A DNA stretch of 64,000 nucleotides from Phytohabitans sp037414955 (GTDB lineage Bacteria > Actinomycetota > Actinomycetes > Mycobacteriales > Micromonosporaceae). Position 1 is the stretch's first letter. The number at the start of each line of letters is the position of its first letter. A program made the translations under genes and the position numbers. Below are positions 26,967 through 34,258 of this stretch, one piece after another. The stretch is from NCBI GenBank assembly GCA_037414955.1, contig JBBEWH010000019.1, forward strand, positions 1-64,000, read 5' to 3'. The notes under the pieces are model-generated. The model saw only the letters and a program-made list of their open reading frames with translations. It did no database searches and was not told the origin of the DNA.

Positions 26967-27628
26967 TCCCCGGCGGTCAGGGCGAGCACTAGTCGGCCCT
27001 GGGCGGCAAGCCGGGCGGCGAGCGGCCCGTCGCTCTCCCGTACCGCGACCGACACGGTTGCCGTGCCATCGCGTGTGCCCGTGATGACGTGAACCACGGT
27101 GGCGCGGATGGTCGGTGCAGGACCGGTCGGCTTGTCCTCAGCGGATTCCTCCTGAGTGGACACTAGAAGGACGGCCGCGCCAGGGCGCAAAGGTGTCGAG
27201 GGCATCTGGCCCGCCTTCAGCGACAGTCCAACCACCTGCTCGCCCGGCGCCGGGAACGGCTTGTCCACCAAGGCGCCCTCGCTCAACAGCATCCCGGACA
27301 GCAGTGCGATGGACGTGTACTTCCCGACAACGGCTTGCGATCGGCTGCTGGACACAGGGGTCAGCCCGGGATCCGGATTGAGGTGGACGGTAGTCAGGTC
27401 GGCCGCGGTGAGCCGAGCCCCCACCGGCACGTCCCTGGCGAGGGCGAGGTAGGGCTGAGTCCGGCTGACATAGGCGAACAGCGCCACGGCAGCCAGTGCG
27501 AACACCGCCATGAGTGCTACGGCCACGCCCAGGCGGCCCCGGCGCACGCTGCGTTCGCGGACCACCCGCGGCTGCGGAACCGTTGTTTGAACGCGCGACA
27601 CGTCAGCCGTCGTCGTACGGGGGCTCAC
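26963..27628 (-). CDS. cpaB: CpaB/RcpC-like SAF-domain protein
   Basis: This 221-residue protein has an N-terminal membrane helix (VAVALMAVFALAAVALFAYV). A SAF domain follows (LARDVPVGARLTAADLTTVH), then a periplasmic-type beta-rich C-terminal part with GLSLKAGQMPSTPLRPGAAV. RcpC/CpaB proteins form part of the secretion channel in Gram-negatives; in actinomycetes they are probably wall-side accessory proteins. GTGA overlaps are present at both ends. Confidence 0.85.
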   Translation of the reverse strand: MSPRTTTADVSRVQTTVPQPRVVRERSVRRGRLGVAVALMAVFALAAVALFAYVSRTQPYLALARDVPVGARLTAADLTTVHLNPDPGLTPVSSSRSQAVVGKYTSIALLSGMLLSEGALVDKPFPAPGEQVVGLSLKAGQMPSTPLRPGAAVLLVSTQEESAEDKPTGPAPTIRATVVHVITGTRDGTATVSVAVRESDGPLAARLAAQGRLVLALTAGE

Positions 27629-28545
27629 CCGGTCACCACCTGAAGTTCGTCGATCCTGATAGACGTCGTGGACTCACGGGTCACGGTCTCGACCCCGGTG
27701 GCACCGCCGCCGACCACCCACCAGTCGATGTGCCAGGTCGTCGTGGCGGTAACGGTGTACCGCCCGCTCGACTTGGTGCGACTGGGGACCGAGTACGCGT
27801 CGTAGCCACAGGTCGGAGACTCCGCGCCACCGTGTTTCTTCTTGTTGTAGGCCGTGCCCGGGTTGTCGCAGACGACGGAGTGGCCGTCGCCCATGTCCCA
27901 CGTGATCTTCGTAGCCTGGCCCCGAGCGGTAACCGACAGGCCGGGCACCGAGGCGGTGGCGGTGACCGGTCCCCAGGTCTGCGGCGTGACCGCAGTCCAC
28001 ATCCACACCGGCAGGCCCACCAGCCCGGCCCCGCCCGGATTGGGACTGATGCCGATCTGCGCTCCCCGCATCGGCAGCGCCTTGATGGCGCGCGCCGCCA
28101 GTTGGGCCGGAGTCAGGCCACCTGGCGTTCCTGGCGGCGGGTCCTGCCGCCACACCAGGTTTCCGATGATGTCGCCGTAGCACCGCTGCCGATAGATCGC
28201 GCCGTCGCCGGGCACATGGCCTTCCCAGGCCGGATCGTCGGCGGCCGGCTGCGGGGACTCCAGGATGTAGTAGCAGCCGTCTGCTGGGTTGAGGTAGCCC
28301 CAGCCGGCCTGCCAGCAGGGGACGACGATCCCACCAGACGTGCACTCCTGGGTGCCTCCACCCTTACCCCCGTCCGGCGGGTCGTCGTCGCCGCCCTTGC
28401 CCGGCTTCTCCACCACCAGGTAGCAGTCACCCATCGGCGGGCACACCCAATAGTCCGCGTACGCGGGAGCGACCGTGAGGCCGAGGACGGATATGACGGT
28501 CGTGGTGGCGACGAAGGCCGCGACCCGCAGCGTTCGAGTCAACAT
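27625..28545 (-). CDS. Exported protein of the Tad operon
   Basis: This 306-residue protein has a signal peptide (MLTRTLRVAAFVATTTVISV ending near APAYADY). A Gly/Asp/Pro-rich linker and eight or so cysteines follow (CPPMGDC; CYYIL; QRCYG; VVCDN; PTCGYD), which suggests disulfides outside the cell. The end is a beta-rich, PKD-like domain (ATKITWDMGDGHSVVC, then YTVTATTTWHIDWW). Similar secreted proteins occur in actinobacterial Tad clusters; the exact role is unknown. GGAGCTCCAC precedes the ATG. It overlaps the lipoprotein gene upstream. Confidence 0.78.
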   Translation of the reverse strand: MLTRTLRVAAFVATTTVISVLGLTVAPAYADYWVCPPMGDCYLVVEKPGKGGDDDPPDGGKGGGTQECTSGGIVVPCWQAGWGYLNPADGCYYILESPQPAADDPAWEGHVPGDGAIYRQRCYGDIIGNLVWRQDPPPGTPGGLTPAQLAARAIKALPMRGAQIGISPNPGGAGLVGLPVWMWTAVTPQTWGPVTATASVPGLSVTARGQATKITWDMGDGHSVVCDNPGTAYNKKKHGGAESPTCGYDAYSVPSRTKSSGRYTVTATTTWHIDWWVVGGGATGVETVTRESTTSIRIDELQVVTG

Positions 28546-29096
28546 GTGGAGCTCCGCTGGGCTGTCGATTCGTACACGTACCACTTGCCGTTGACCCGCT
28601 TGACCTTCACCACGATCGGGTACTTCTTCGCCTGGGTCGTGGGCTGGGCCTTACCGCCGACCGCGTTCCAGTTCGTCGAGTCGAAGCAGTCCTGGATCAC
28701 CGCCTGGCCGCTGTCAAGGCGCAGCTCTGTCACGGTTGGGGCCCAGGACGGTCGGCCTTCGTTGTGCACGCCGCTGCGCGACATGTTGAACAGGTTGTTG
28801 AGCAATTGCCCGAGCAACGGCTCGCCCACATAGGTGGCCAGTTCCTTAGTGCGGTAGTCAGCGGTGGCCGACGCCTTGATGTACGCCTCCACGTAGCCGT
28901 TGTAGGTGGCGAGGATCTCCCGGCGCGCGTCGTCTTCGGCAGCGTCGACGGTCGGTGAAGCCGTTGGGACGACGGAGGTTGCTGGCGCGCTCGGCTCGGC
29001 TGCCGGATCCGAGTCACATCCGGCAAGCGCGTACAGTGCCAGCCCAGCCGTCAGTACCAAAGTCGCCCGCACCTTGATCCGCGTCGTCACGATCAT
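28539..29096 (-). CDS. Lipoprotein, first gene of the Tad operon
   Basis: This protein of about 185 residues has a short basic start, a hydrophobic stretch (ATLVLTAGLALYALAGC) with the lipobox LAGC, and a Ser/Thr/Pro-rich linker. The remaining domain resembles NTF2/SnoaL-like proteins (ILATYNGYVEAYIKASAT ... VIQDCFDSTNW ... YPIVVKVKRVNGKWYVYES). It is probably anchored on the outside of the membrane. A strong GGGAGG lies one base before the ATG (29096) and seven bases before a GTG at 29090, which is likely the true start. Confidence 0.78.
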   Translation of the reverse strand: MIVTTRIKVRATLVLTAGLALYALAGCDSDPAAEPSAPATSVVPTASPTVDAAEDDARREILATYNGYVEAYIKASATADYRTKELATYVGEPLLGQLLNNLFNMSRSGVHNEGRPSWAPTVTELRLDSGQAVIQDCFDSTNWNAVGGKAQPTTQAKKYPIVVKVKRVNGKWYVYESTAQRSSTC

Positions 29097-29646
29097 GCCT
29101 CCCTGCCTCGGTGGCCGTGCTGCGACGGCCCAACTGGTGTGGGGACGGCGTCCCCACTCCAGCTTCGTCGCCGAGGCTGGTTCGCGTCGCACCCGGACCG
29201 CCGGCAATCGGCGCCCGAACCGAGCTGGCTCGCCCTGAGCGTCGAACGGCCGCGCACTTCTGCCACCTCCCCCGCGGTACAAGGCCACCTCAAGGGTTTA
29301 GCGCACTTCAGACCCCATCCGCTACGCACGGTTGAGTACGCCTTTACGATGCGTACACAGAAGTGCGCACTCAGCGGTGCGTGCGCCCGGGTGCGCACAC
29401 ACGGCGCACGTCTATGCCCGGCCTACCCCGAAGGACAGGCGCGAACCGTGTCGCGCTACCCACCTCGGCCTGACATGGCGGCGCGCGAGGCGCATTCACG
29501 TTCTGTACTCATTGCGCATTTGCGTCACGGATGGCAGATCGACCGGGCACCCCCTTGTACGACCCCTCCGACACCGTCACACTGTGGCCAACAAACGCGA
29601 AGACGTCGACGACGCCGCGCGAGCCATGACTCATGGGGGAAGCCAG
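29097..29646. other. Divergent regulatory region between Tad operon and winged-helix gene
   Basis: About 550 bases with no convincing gene. It must contain the Tad operon promoter (leftward) and the promoter of the first winged-helix gene (rightward). It holds palindromes and repeated GTGCG motifs near 29.36-29.40 kb and is visibly less GC-rich toward 29.5 kb. Confidence 0.5.
29363..29398. promoter_or_regulatory. Pair of GTGCGCAC palindromes
   Basis: The 8-bp palindrome GTGCGCAC occurs at 29363-29370 and again at 29391-29398, 28 bases apart. A half-like GCGTGCGCCC lies between them. They fall in the divergent region before the Tad operon. They could be binding sites for one of the two winged-helix regulators encoded next door. 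No binding data. Confidence 0.4.
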
Positions 29647-29985
29647 ATGGGGACGCCCGGGGACCGCCGCGAGCTACAGTCCGTGATTGACTTCCTCGCG
29701 ACGCCATTGATTGTTGAGGTTCTGTGGGCCATCAGGGATGGCCGCCTGCCGCACCAGTGCCCTGAGTTGTCTAGGTACGGCGATGCCGTCGCCGCCGCCG
29801 TCGAGGTGCTGACACAAGCGGGCGCAGTGGCCGGGCAAGCTGGCCGCGAGCAGCTTTCCGGAGAACCGCCGCTGACGCTGACCGCCAAGGGGCGGGCTAT
29901 CTGCGCCTTGATCGACAAGGTCGTTGATTTCCGCGCTGTTAACACGACGGTCGTGCAACCCGCCGAACGGGTGAGCGCAGGATGA
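29647..29985 (+). CDS. Winged-helix regulator
   Basis: This protein of about 112 residues has a compact winged-helix layout: LQSVIDFLATPLIVEVLWAI, then a recognition region and LTLTAKGRAICALIDKVVD, similar to HxlR/ArsR-type regulators. I chose the ATG at 29647, 13 bases after GGGGGA. The earlier ATG at 29626 is possible. It is read away from the Tad operon and is followed by a second winged-helix gene of similar size. Confidence 0.65.
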   Translation: MGTPGDRRELQSVIDFLATPLIVEVLWAIRDGRLPHQCPELSRYGDAVAAAVEVLTQAGAVAGQAGREQLSGEPPLTLTAKGRAICALIDKVVDFRAVNTTVVQPAERVSAG

Positions 29986-30021
29986 CCAATCGATCGGTCA
30001 TTTAGGTAGATTAATCGATAT

Positions 30022-30058
30022 CTTGGACGAACCGACCAAGTAATCCCTTGAATCAAGG
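30022..30058. promoter_or_regulatory. Inverted repeats before the second winged-helix gene
   Basis: CTTGG (30022-30026) pairs with CCAAG (30036-30040), and CCTTGaatCAAGG spans 30046-30058. The stretch around them is AT-rich for this genome (GATTAATCGATATC). TTGACA lies at 30106. This looks like a promoter/operator for the gene starting at 30156. Confidence 0.4.
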
Positions 30059-30155
30059 TCGTCGTACCGCGCAGACTGTTGCGTGCAACTTGCATTGTCG
30101 GAAAGTTGACAGACGGCAGGTGTGACACCGGCAGGGTTACACGGGGGACGGTGGC

Positions 30156-30500
30156 ATGGAGTTCGGTGATCTTCTGGAGCTTCGGGAACTATTGCAATAT
30201 CAACATGTAATCGGCGCCGTGGTGTGCCTCGGTGAACGCCCCATGCGCTACGGCGAGCTTGGCAGCGCAATTACGGAATGGACCGGCAACCGCATCGGCG
30301 ACGGCGAGGTCACCCGCACTGTCCACCGGCTCGTCGAGAGCGGCCTCGCCAACGAGACCTATGTGGACGGACACCGCCTGTTAACGCTCACGCGGGCCGG
30401 ACGCCGGCGGCTGGAAACCATCCACGCCCTCGGTCGTGCACTACGCCATGACGATCCAGACACGGGCGACGACGATGACCCGCCGGACGCCGAGCGGTAG
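30156..30500 (+). CDS. HxlR-like winged-helix regulator
   Basis: This 114-residue protein has the DNA-binding unit HVIGAVVCLGERPMRYGELG, then VTRTVHRLVESGLANETYVD and LLTLTRAGRRRLETI, and an acidic tail (DDPDTGDDDD). This is the HxlR/PadR-type pattern of a small dimeric regulator. It sits in front of the prepilin peptidase gene and beside the Tad operon, and is a plausible controller of the pilus genes. Confidence 0.78.
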   Translation: MEFGDLLELRELLQYQHVIGAVVCLGERPMRYGELGSAITEWTGNRIGDGEVTRTVHRLVESGLANETYVDGHRLLTLTRAGRRRLETIHALGRALRHDDPDTGDDDDPPDAER

Positions 30501-30563
30501 CGCCTGCCCGGCAACCGCTGCGTGGCTGCTCGGCCATGACAGGCAACCAATGAATCGTTCAGC

Positions 30564-31343
30564 ATGCGACATCCGCGGCTTTCGATTGTTCGGCAGATGA
30601 GTCCGCTCATTGCCTTGGCAGCGGCCGGCCTCGCGGTGGCGGCCAGCCCGGTCCTGCGGGTGGAGGCGTTCCGCCGCTCCGTGCCAACGGGAACGCCTCC
30701 ACGCGCCAATTGCCCGCGCTGCGATAGAGCGGTCGTCCAGCGTGGACCGTCGTGGCGCTACCTCGGGAGGTTCTGGTCGGGAAAATGCATCTCGTGCGGT
30801 CTGCGGCTCGGCCCTCCGCCGGCGGCGGTGGAGGCGGCTGCCGCCGCGTCGTTCGCGGGGCTGGCGCTGGCAACCGATGATGCGCTGACGCTCGTTGCGT
30901 ACTCCTTCTTGGCCGCGGTCGGACTTGTCCTCGCGATCATCGACGTTGCTGTCCATCGTCTGCCGGACCGGCTGACCGGACTGCTCGCCGCTGGCGTCGT
31001 AGCTGTCCTCATGACTCAAGCTCTGGTCGCGAGCGCCGGCCGTCAGCTGCTGGAGGCGATGGCCGCCGGTCTCGGCGCCGCGCTGTTCTATCTGCTGATG
31101 TCGTTGTTGACGGCGGGCGGCATCGGCATCGGCGACGCCAAACTGGCATTTGGACTCGGTGTGGCGGTCGGCTGGAACGGATGGGCGGCTGCCTTCCTCG
31201 CGACGACCCTGGGTCTGCTCCTCACCGGAGTCGTGGCGTGCGTGCTCCTCGTGCTCAGCCGCGCAGACAGGAAGGACTCTATAGCGCATGGGCCGTTCAT
31301 GGTAATCGCGGCCATCTCGACGCTCGTCATGACTAATATGTAG
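30564..31343 (+). CDS. Prepilin peptidase (A24 family)
   Basis: This protein of up to 259 residues is an aspartic membrane protease that cleaves prepilins at the Gly junction. The two catalytic aspartates are D127 in LAIIDVAVHRLPDRL and D191 in GIGIGDAKLAFGLG. CPRC and CISC (C50, C53, C75, C78) form the zinc-like cytoplasmic loop seen in bifunctional enzymes, but I see no N-methyltransferase-type length beyond that. About six to seven membrane helices are present. It is the only peptidase visible for the Tad pilins. An ATG at 30597 is an alternative start. Confidence 0.9.
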   Translation: MRHPRLSIVRQMSPLIALAAAGLAVAASPVLRVEAFRRSVPTGTPPRANCPRCDRAVVQRGPSWRYLGRFWSGKCISCGLRLGPPPAAVEAAAAASFAGLALATDDALTLVAYSFLAAVGLVLAIIDVAVHRLPDRLTGLLAAGVVAVLMTQALVASAGRQLLEAMAAGLGAALFYLLMSLLTAGGIGIGDAKLAFGLGVAVGWNGWAAAFLATTLGLLLTGVVACVLLVLSRADRKDSIAHGPFMVIAAISTLVMTNM

Positions 31344-31468
31344 TGTCTCATCTCCCGTGTCGAAAAATCATATCCCATGTCGGATTGATGTCATTTCCGA
31401 CACGGTCGGGACCGCTCGCAGAAGCGCATCGATATGCTGTGCCCCTCGACGCCGCTCGGAGGAATCGG

Positions 31469-32032
31469 ATGGAACCATGGGTAGGCTTCTACACGACCTT
31501 GGTCGGTGTCGCCGCAGCGCTTCTGACAATCGCATTCCTGACATTTCAACTCAGAAGCACGTGGTGGCGCCATCCCATTCGCCACTACATTGCCATATTT
31601 ACATTACTTGAATTCGGGACACCTCTCACAGTGGGCTTGATAATTCTGATGCCAAGTCATCCGTGGCGCTTGGCTTCGTTGATTGCCGGGGTTGCGGGCG
31701 TCACGCTACTCGCTGGCTATTGGCACAGATATCGCGACTTTAGCAAAACGGCTGAGCCGACAGGTTTCGATCGGGAGCAGGTTCGCCTCTCGGGGGTGAC
31801 GCTAGTTCTGTCGATCACTCTAATCCTAGCGGCGCTATTGCCGCAGAGCGTTGGTAGCTACATCATCGCCAGCATTATGGTTTGGCTGCTTGTCTCTGGC
31901 TCGATCGAGGCATGGAGGTTCCTTGAACCGGAGCGTCCTACCACGGAGGACGAGAGCCGTCTGTCGCGAGGCGCGAGCCCGCCCGTCCAGTCGTCCGAAA
32001 ACAACGTTGGTCCCGAACGGCCAGCCCCTTAA
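31469..32032 (+). CDS. Small multi-helix membrane protein, unknown
   Basis: This 187-residue protein has five hydrophobic stretches (TTLVGVAAALLTIAFLTF; IAIFTLLEFGTPLTVGLIIL; LASLIAGVAGVTLLAGYW; VTLVLSITLILAALLP; IIASIMVWLLVSGSI) and a polar Ser/Pro tail. It is not recognised. GGAGGAATC sits just ahead of the ATG at 31469. The DNA is less GC-rich than its neighbours, with codons such as ATA, TTA and AGA-type triplets, suggesting recent arrival. It is followed after 42 bases by the Hint-domain gene and may form an operon with it. Confidence 0.6.
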   Translation: MEPWVGFYTTLVGVAAALLTIAFLTFQLRSTWWRHPIRHYIAIFTLLEFGTPLTVGLIILMPSHPWRLASLIAGVAGVTLLAGYWHRYRDFSKTAEPTGFDREQVRLSGVTLVLSITLILAALLPQSVGSYIIASIMVWLLVSGSIEAWRFLEPERPTTEDESRLSRGASPPVQSSENNVGPERPAP

Positions 32033-32074
32033 TGCGCGATCTAGGAGTACCTGTCGAAAGTTTGGGGGGACGCC

Positions 32075-32884
32075 ATGCCGATTCAGCTTCAGGCCGTTAT
32101 TCTTGGAGGGGCTATTGCGCTTGTCGGCGCAGCCCTGGGAGCCCTCATCACACATTTGCTCCATATGCGCAGAATCAAAGACGAACGGCGGTACGCCGAG
32201 AGCAGGGAACGCAAAGACTGGGTCGTCGACGAACTTCGCGCCTCGATTCAGAACGAGGACGACGCGAAACTCATAGCCGATCTTCTCCGTAGGGGCGCAG
32301 TGATAATGCAGCCATCGAAAGACTTGGACTCGCCTCCCGAACGGATCTCAAGAAAGGACGTGGCATTCGGTTGCGTGCCGGCCGGAACGATGGTCACCAT
32401 GAGTGATGGAACATTTCGTCCCGTGCAGGACGTCAAGAAGGGCGATCTCATCAAGGCATTCGATCCCGACACGCATGAAGCCTCGGACGAGCCGGTGGAG
32501 CACGTGGTCGCAGGCACGTCTAGATCCCTCGTCGTGATCAACGGAGTGTTCGAGGTAACTAAATCGCAGCACGTGCTGGCGAGCGGACATTATCAGCAAG
32601 CCGATCAACTGAGCCTCCACCACGACCTGTCCGACGCCACAGACCCTAGGCCGGTATTTTCCCTGGAGTACCGGATGATGGCAGAATCCATACCTGTCTT
32701 CTGTATCGTCTTGGAATCCGGTGGCGGATACTACGTCCGGCCTGACGGCGCCGACTACTCGATAGTCATCCGCGAAGGTGACACCGGCAAGACCGGGCTC
32801 CTGCCATTTAAGCTGACTGAAGGCTTCAATACGGCGCGCCTACTCGGCATTCGAGTGCTCGACGAGCCCCGTGTGGAAGACTAG
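32075..32884 (+). CDS. Membrane-anchored Hint-domain protein
   Basis: This 269-residue protein has an N-terminal membrane helix (residues 8-28), then a charged coiled stretch. A Hint domain starts at C100 (FGCVPAGTMVTMSDG) and includes VKKGDLIKAF and the block-B T-x-x-H site (VTKSQHVLASGHYQQADQL). Hint domains do self-cleavage or splicing in inteins, hedgehog and polymorphic toxins. The usual C-terminal His-Asn is not seen, so only N-terminal-side chemistry (thioester and cleavage) would be possible. It is not flanked by extein-like sequence. Role unknown; it could release an exported or toxin-like part. It is encoded in less GC-rich DNA. Confidence 0.75.
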   Translation: MPIQLQAVILGGAIALVGAALGALITHLLHMRRIKDERRYAESRERKDWVVDELRASIQNEDDAKLIADLLRRGAVIMQPSKDLDSPPERISRKDVAFGCVPAGTMVTMSDGTFRPVQDVKKGDLIKAFDPDTHEASDEPVEHVVAGTSRSLVVINGVFEVTKSQHVLASGHYQQADQLSLHHDLSDATDPRPVFSLEYRMMAESIPVFCIVLESGGGYYVRPDGADYSIVIREGDTGKTGLLPFKLTEGFNTARLLGIRVLDEPRVED

Positions 32885-33170
32885 CCTCGATCATCGATCA
32901 ATCCACCCCGAGGGAATGCCAACGACGTGAGACTGAGCCCGCACGACGGACGCCTGACTCGGCAGGGAGCCGCGTCGTCGAGCCGCCCTATGTCAGTCGC
33001 GGCGAGACCCCACATAGTGTGAGGCTCCATGGATTGGACTGATGCGGCCTGACCATGGCCTACGGCAGCTGCCCATAACGTCTGTCGTGGCTGAGTGCCG
33101 TCCCTGGATCGAGACATTCCTTGCCGACATGGCGCAAGCTAGGATCGGCCCGACGCGGCGGGAGGCTTCG

Positions 33171-34178
33171 ATGAAGTTCAAGCAGCACACGCTCACCCTG
33201 CTCGGCGAGATCATCGTCGGCAACCCTGGGAAAGGTGACGTCGACGGAGTCCACTACTTCCCGTACCGGAGCAGCAGCTTCATTACCGACTTCTTCCACG
33301 AAATCGAAACCGAGTACACGCACGACGGCTCGACCCGACACCGCTGGGCTGCCGAGGTCGTGGAGAAGATCCTCTTAGAGCCGCAGGCTGGTGAACACAT
33401 CCCGCCAGACACGTTCGCTCGCCTGATCCGAAGGCTGATGGACCCAGATGAAGCCACCAACGAGGGGCGGGATCGGCCGAGGGCACTTGAGCGACTGAAC
33501 GCCGCCTTGGCACGTGAGAACTTTGAGGCGTTCTATGCAGAGGATAATCAGTGCTACCTGCGCCACGTCCCGACCAACACGATCGCCATGCCAGCCCCGA
33601 ATCCTCACCGCCCTTTCACGCCGGCAGAGGTCCAACGACGAGACCAGCTCATCGCCTACCTCGATGGCGCGTCAGAGGACCAGCTGATCGAGGAAATTCT
33701 GCTGCCGCTCTTCCGCCAGTTGGGCTTTCACCGAATCACTGCGGCCGGACACAGGGACAAGGCGCTGGAGTACGGCAAGGACGTGTGGATGAAGTACACG
33801 CTGCCGACCCAGCACGTTCTTTACTTTGGCATCCAGGCGAAGAGGGACAAGCTGGACTCGTCTGGCGTGACCAAGGGCGGCAACGCCAACGTTGCTGAGA
33901 TCTGCAACCAAGTGTTGATGATGCTGGGCCATGAGATCTTCGACCCGGAGATCGGCAAGCGCGTGCTGGTGGATCACGCCTTCATCATCGCTGGCGGGGA
34001 GATAACGAAGGCCGCAAGGAACTGGCTCGGCAACAAGCTCGACGCATCCAAACGAAGCCAGATCCTGTTCATGGACCGCGAAGACATCCTGAATCTGTAC
34101 GTGGTGACCAACCTGCCTCTGCCGAGCGCAGCGTGGCCCAAGACGGACCAGAGCCCTTGGGGCGATCCGCCGTTCTAG
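33171..34178 (+). CDS. PD-(D/E)xK nuclease-like protein
   Basis: This 335-residue protein has a C-terminal domain of restriction-endonuclease type: EEILLPLFRQLGFHRITAAG, then GKDVWMKY (D204) and YFGIQAKRDKLD (Q222-A-K224), which gives the D...QxK catalytic pattern. This is like Mrr-fold enzymes and several phage-defence effectors. The N-terminal 150 residues are unrecognised (FLDPDEATN-like helices). GGGAGGCTTCG precedes the ATG at 33171. It lies after the Hint gene, with a 286-base spacer between them that shows no gene. No companion methylase is adjacent. Confidence 0.65.
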   Translation: MKFKQHTLTLLGEIIVGNPGKGDVDGVHYFPYRSSSFITDFFHEIETEYTHDGSTRHRWAAEVVEKILLEPQAGEHIPPDTFARLIRRLMDPDEATNEGRDRPRALERLNAALARENFEAFYAEDNQCYLRHVPTNTIAMPAPNPHRPFTPAEVQRRDQLIAYLDGASEDQLIEEILLPLFRQLGFHRITAAGHRDKALEYGKDVWMKYTLPTQHVLYFGIQAKRDKLDSSGVTKGGNANVAEICNQVLMMLGHEIFDPEIGKRVLVDHAFIIAGGEITKAARNWLGNKLDASKRSQILFMDREDILNLYVVTNLPLPSAAWPKTDQSPWGDPPF

Positions 34179-34258
34179 CAGGGCCCCTGGACCCCTGCGC
34201 CCGCGAATCCGGCCAACATCGCCGAGAATCCTTGCCGACTGGTCTCCTATACCTCCGA

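Noticed and set aside
29332..29646. Extended start of the first winged-helix gene
   Set aside because: The upstream 100 codons are Arg/His/Thr-rich and cross the palindromic control region; ribosome-site placement favours 29647.
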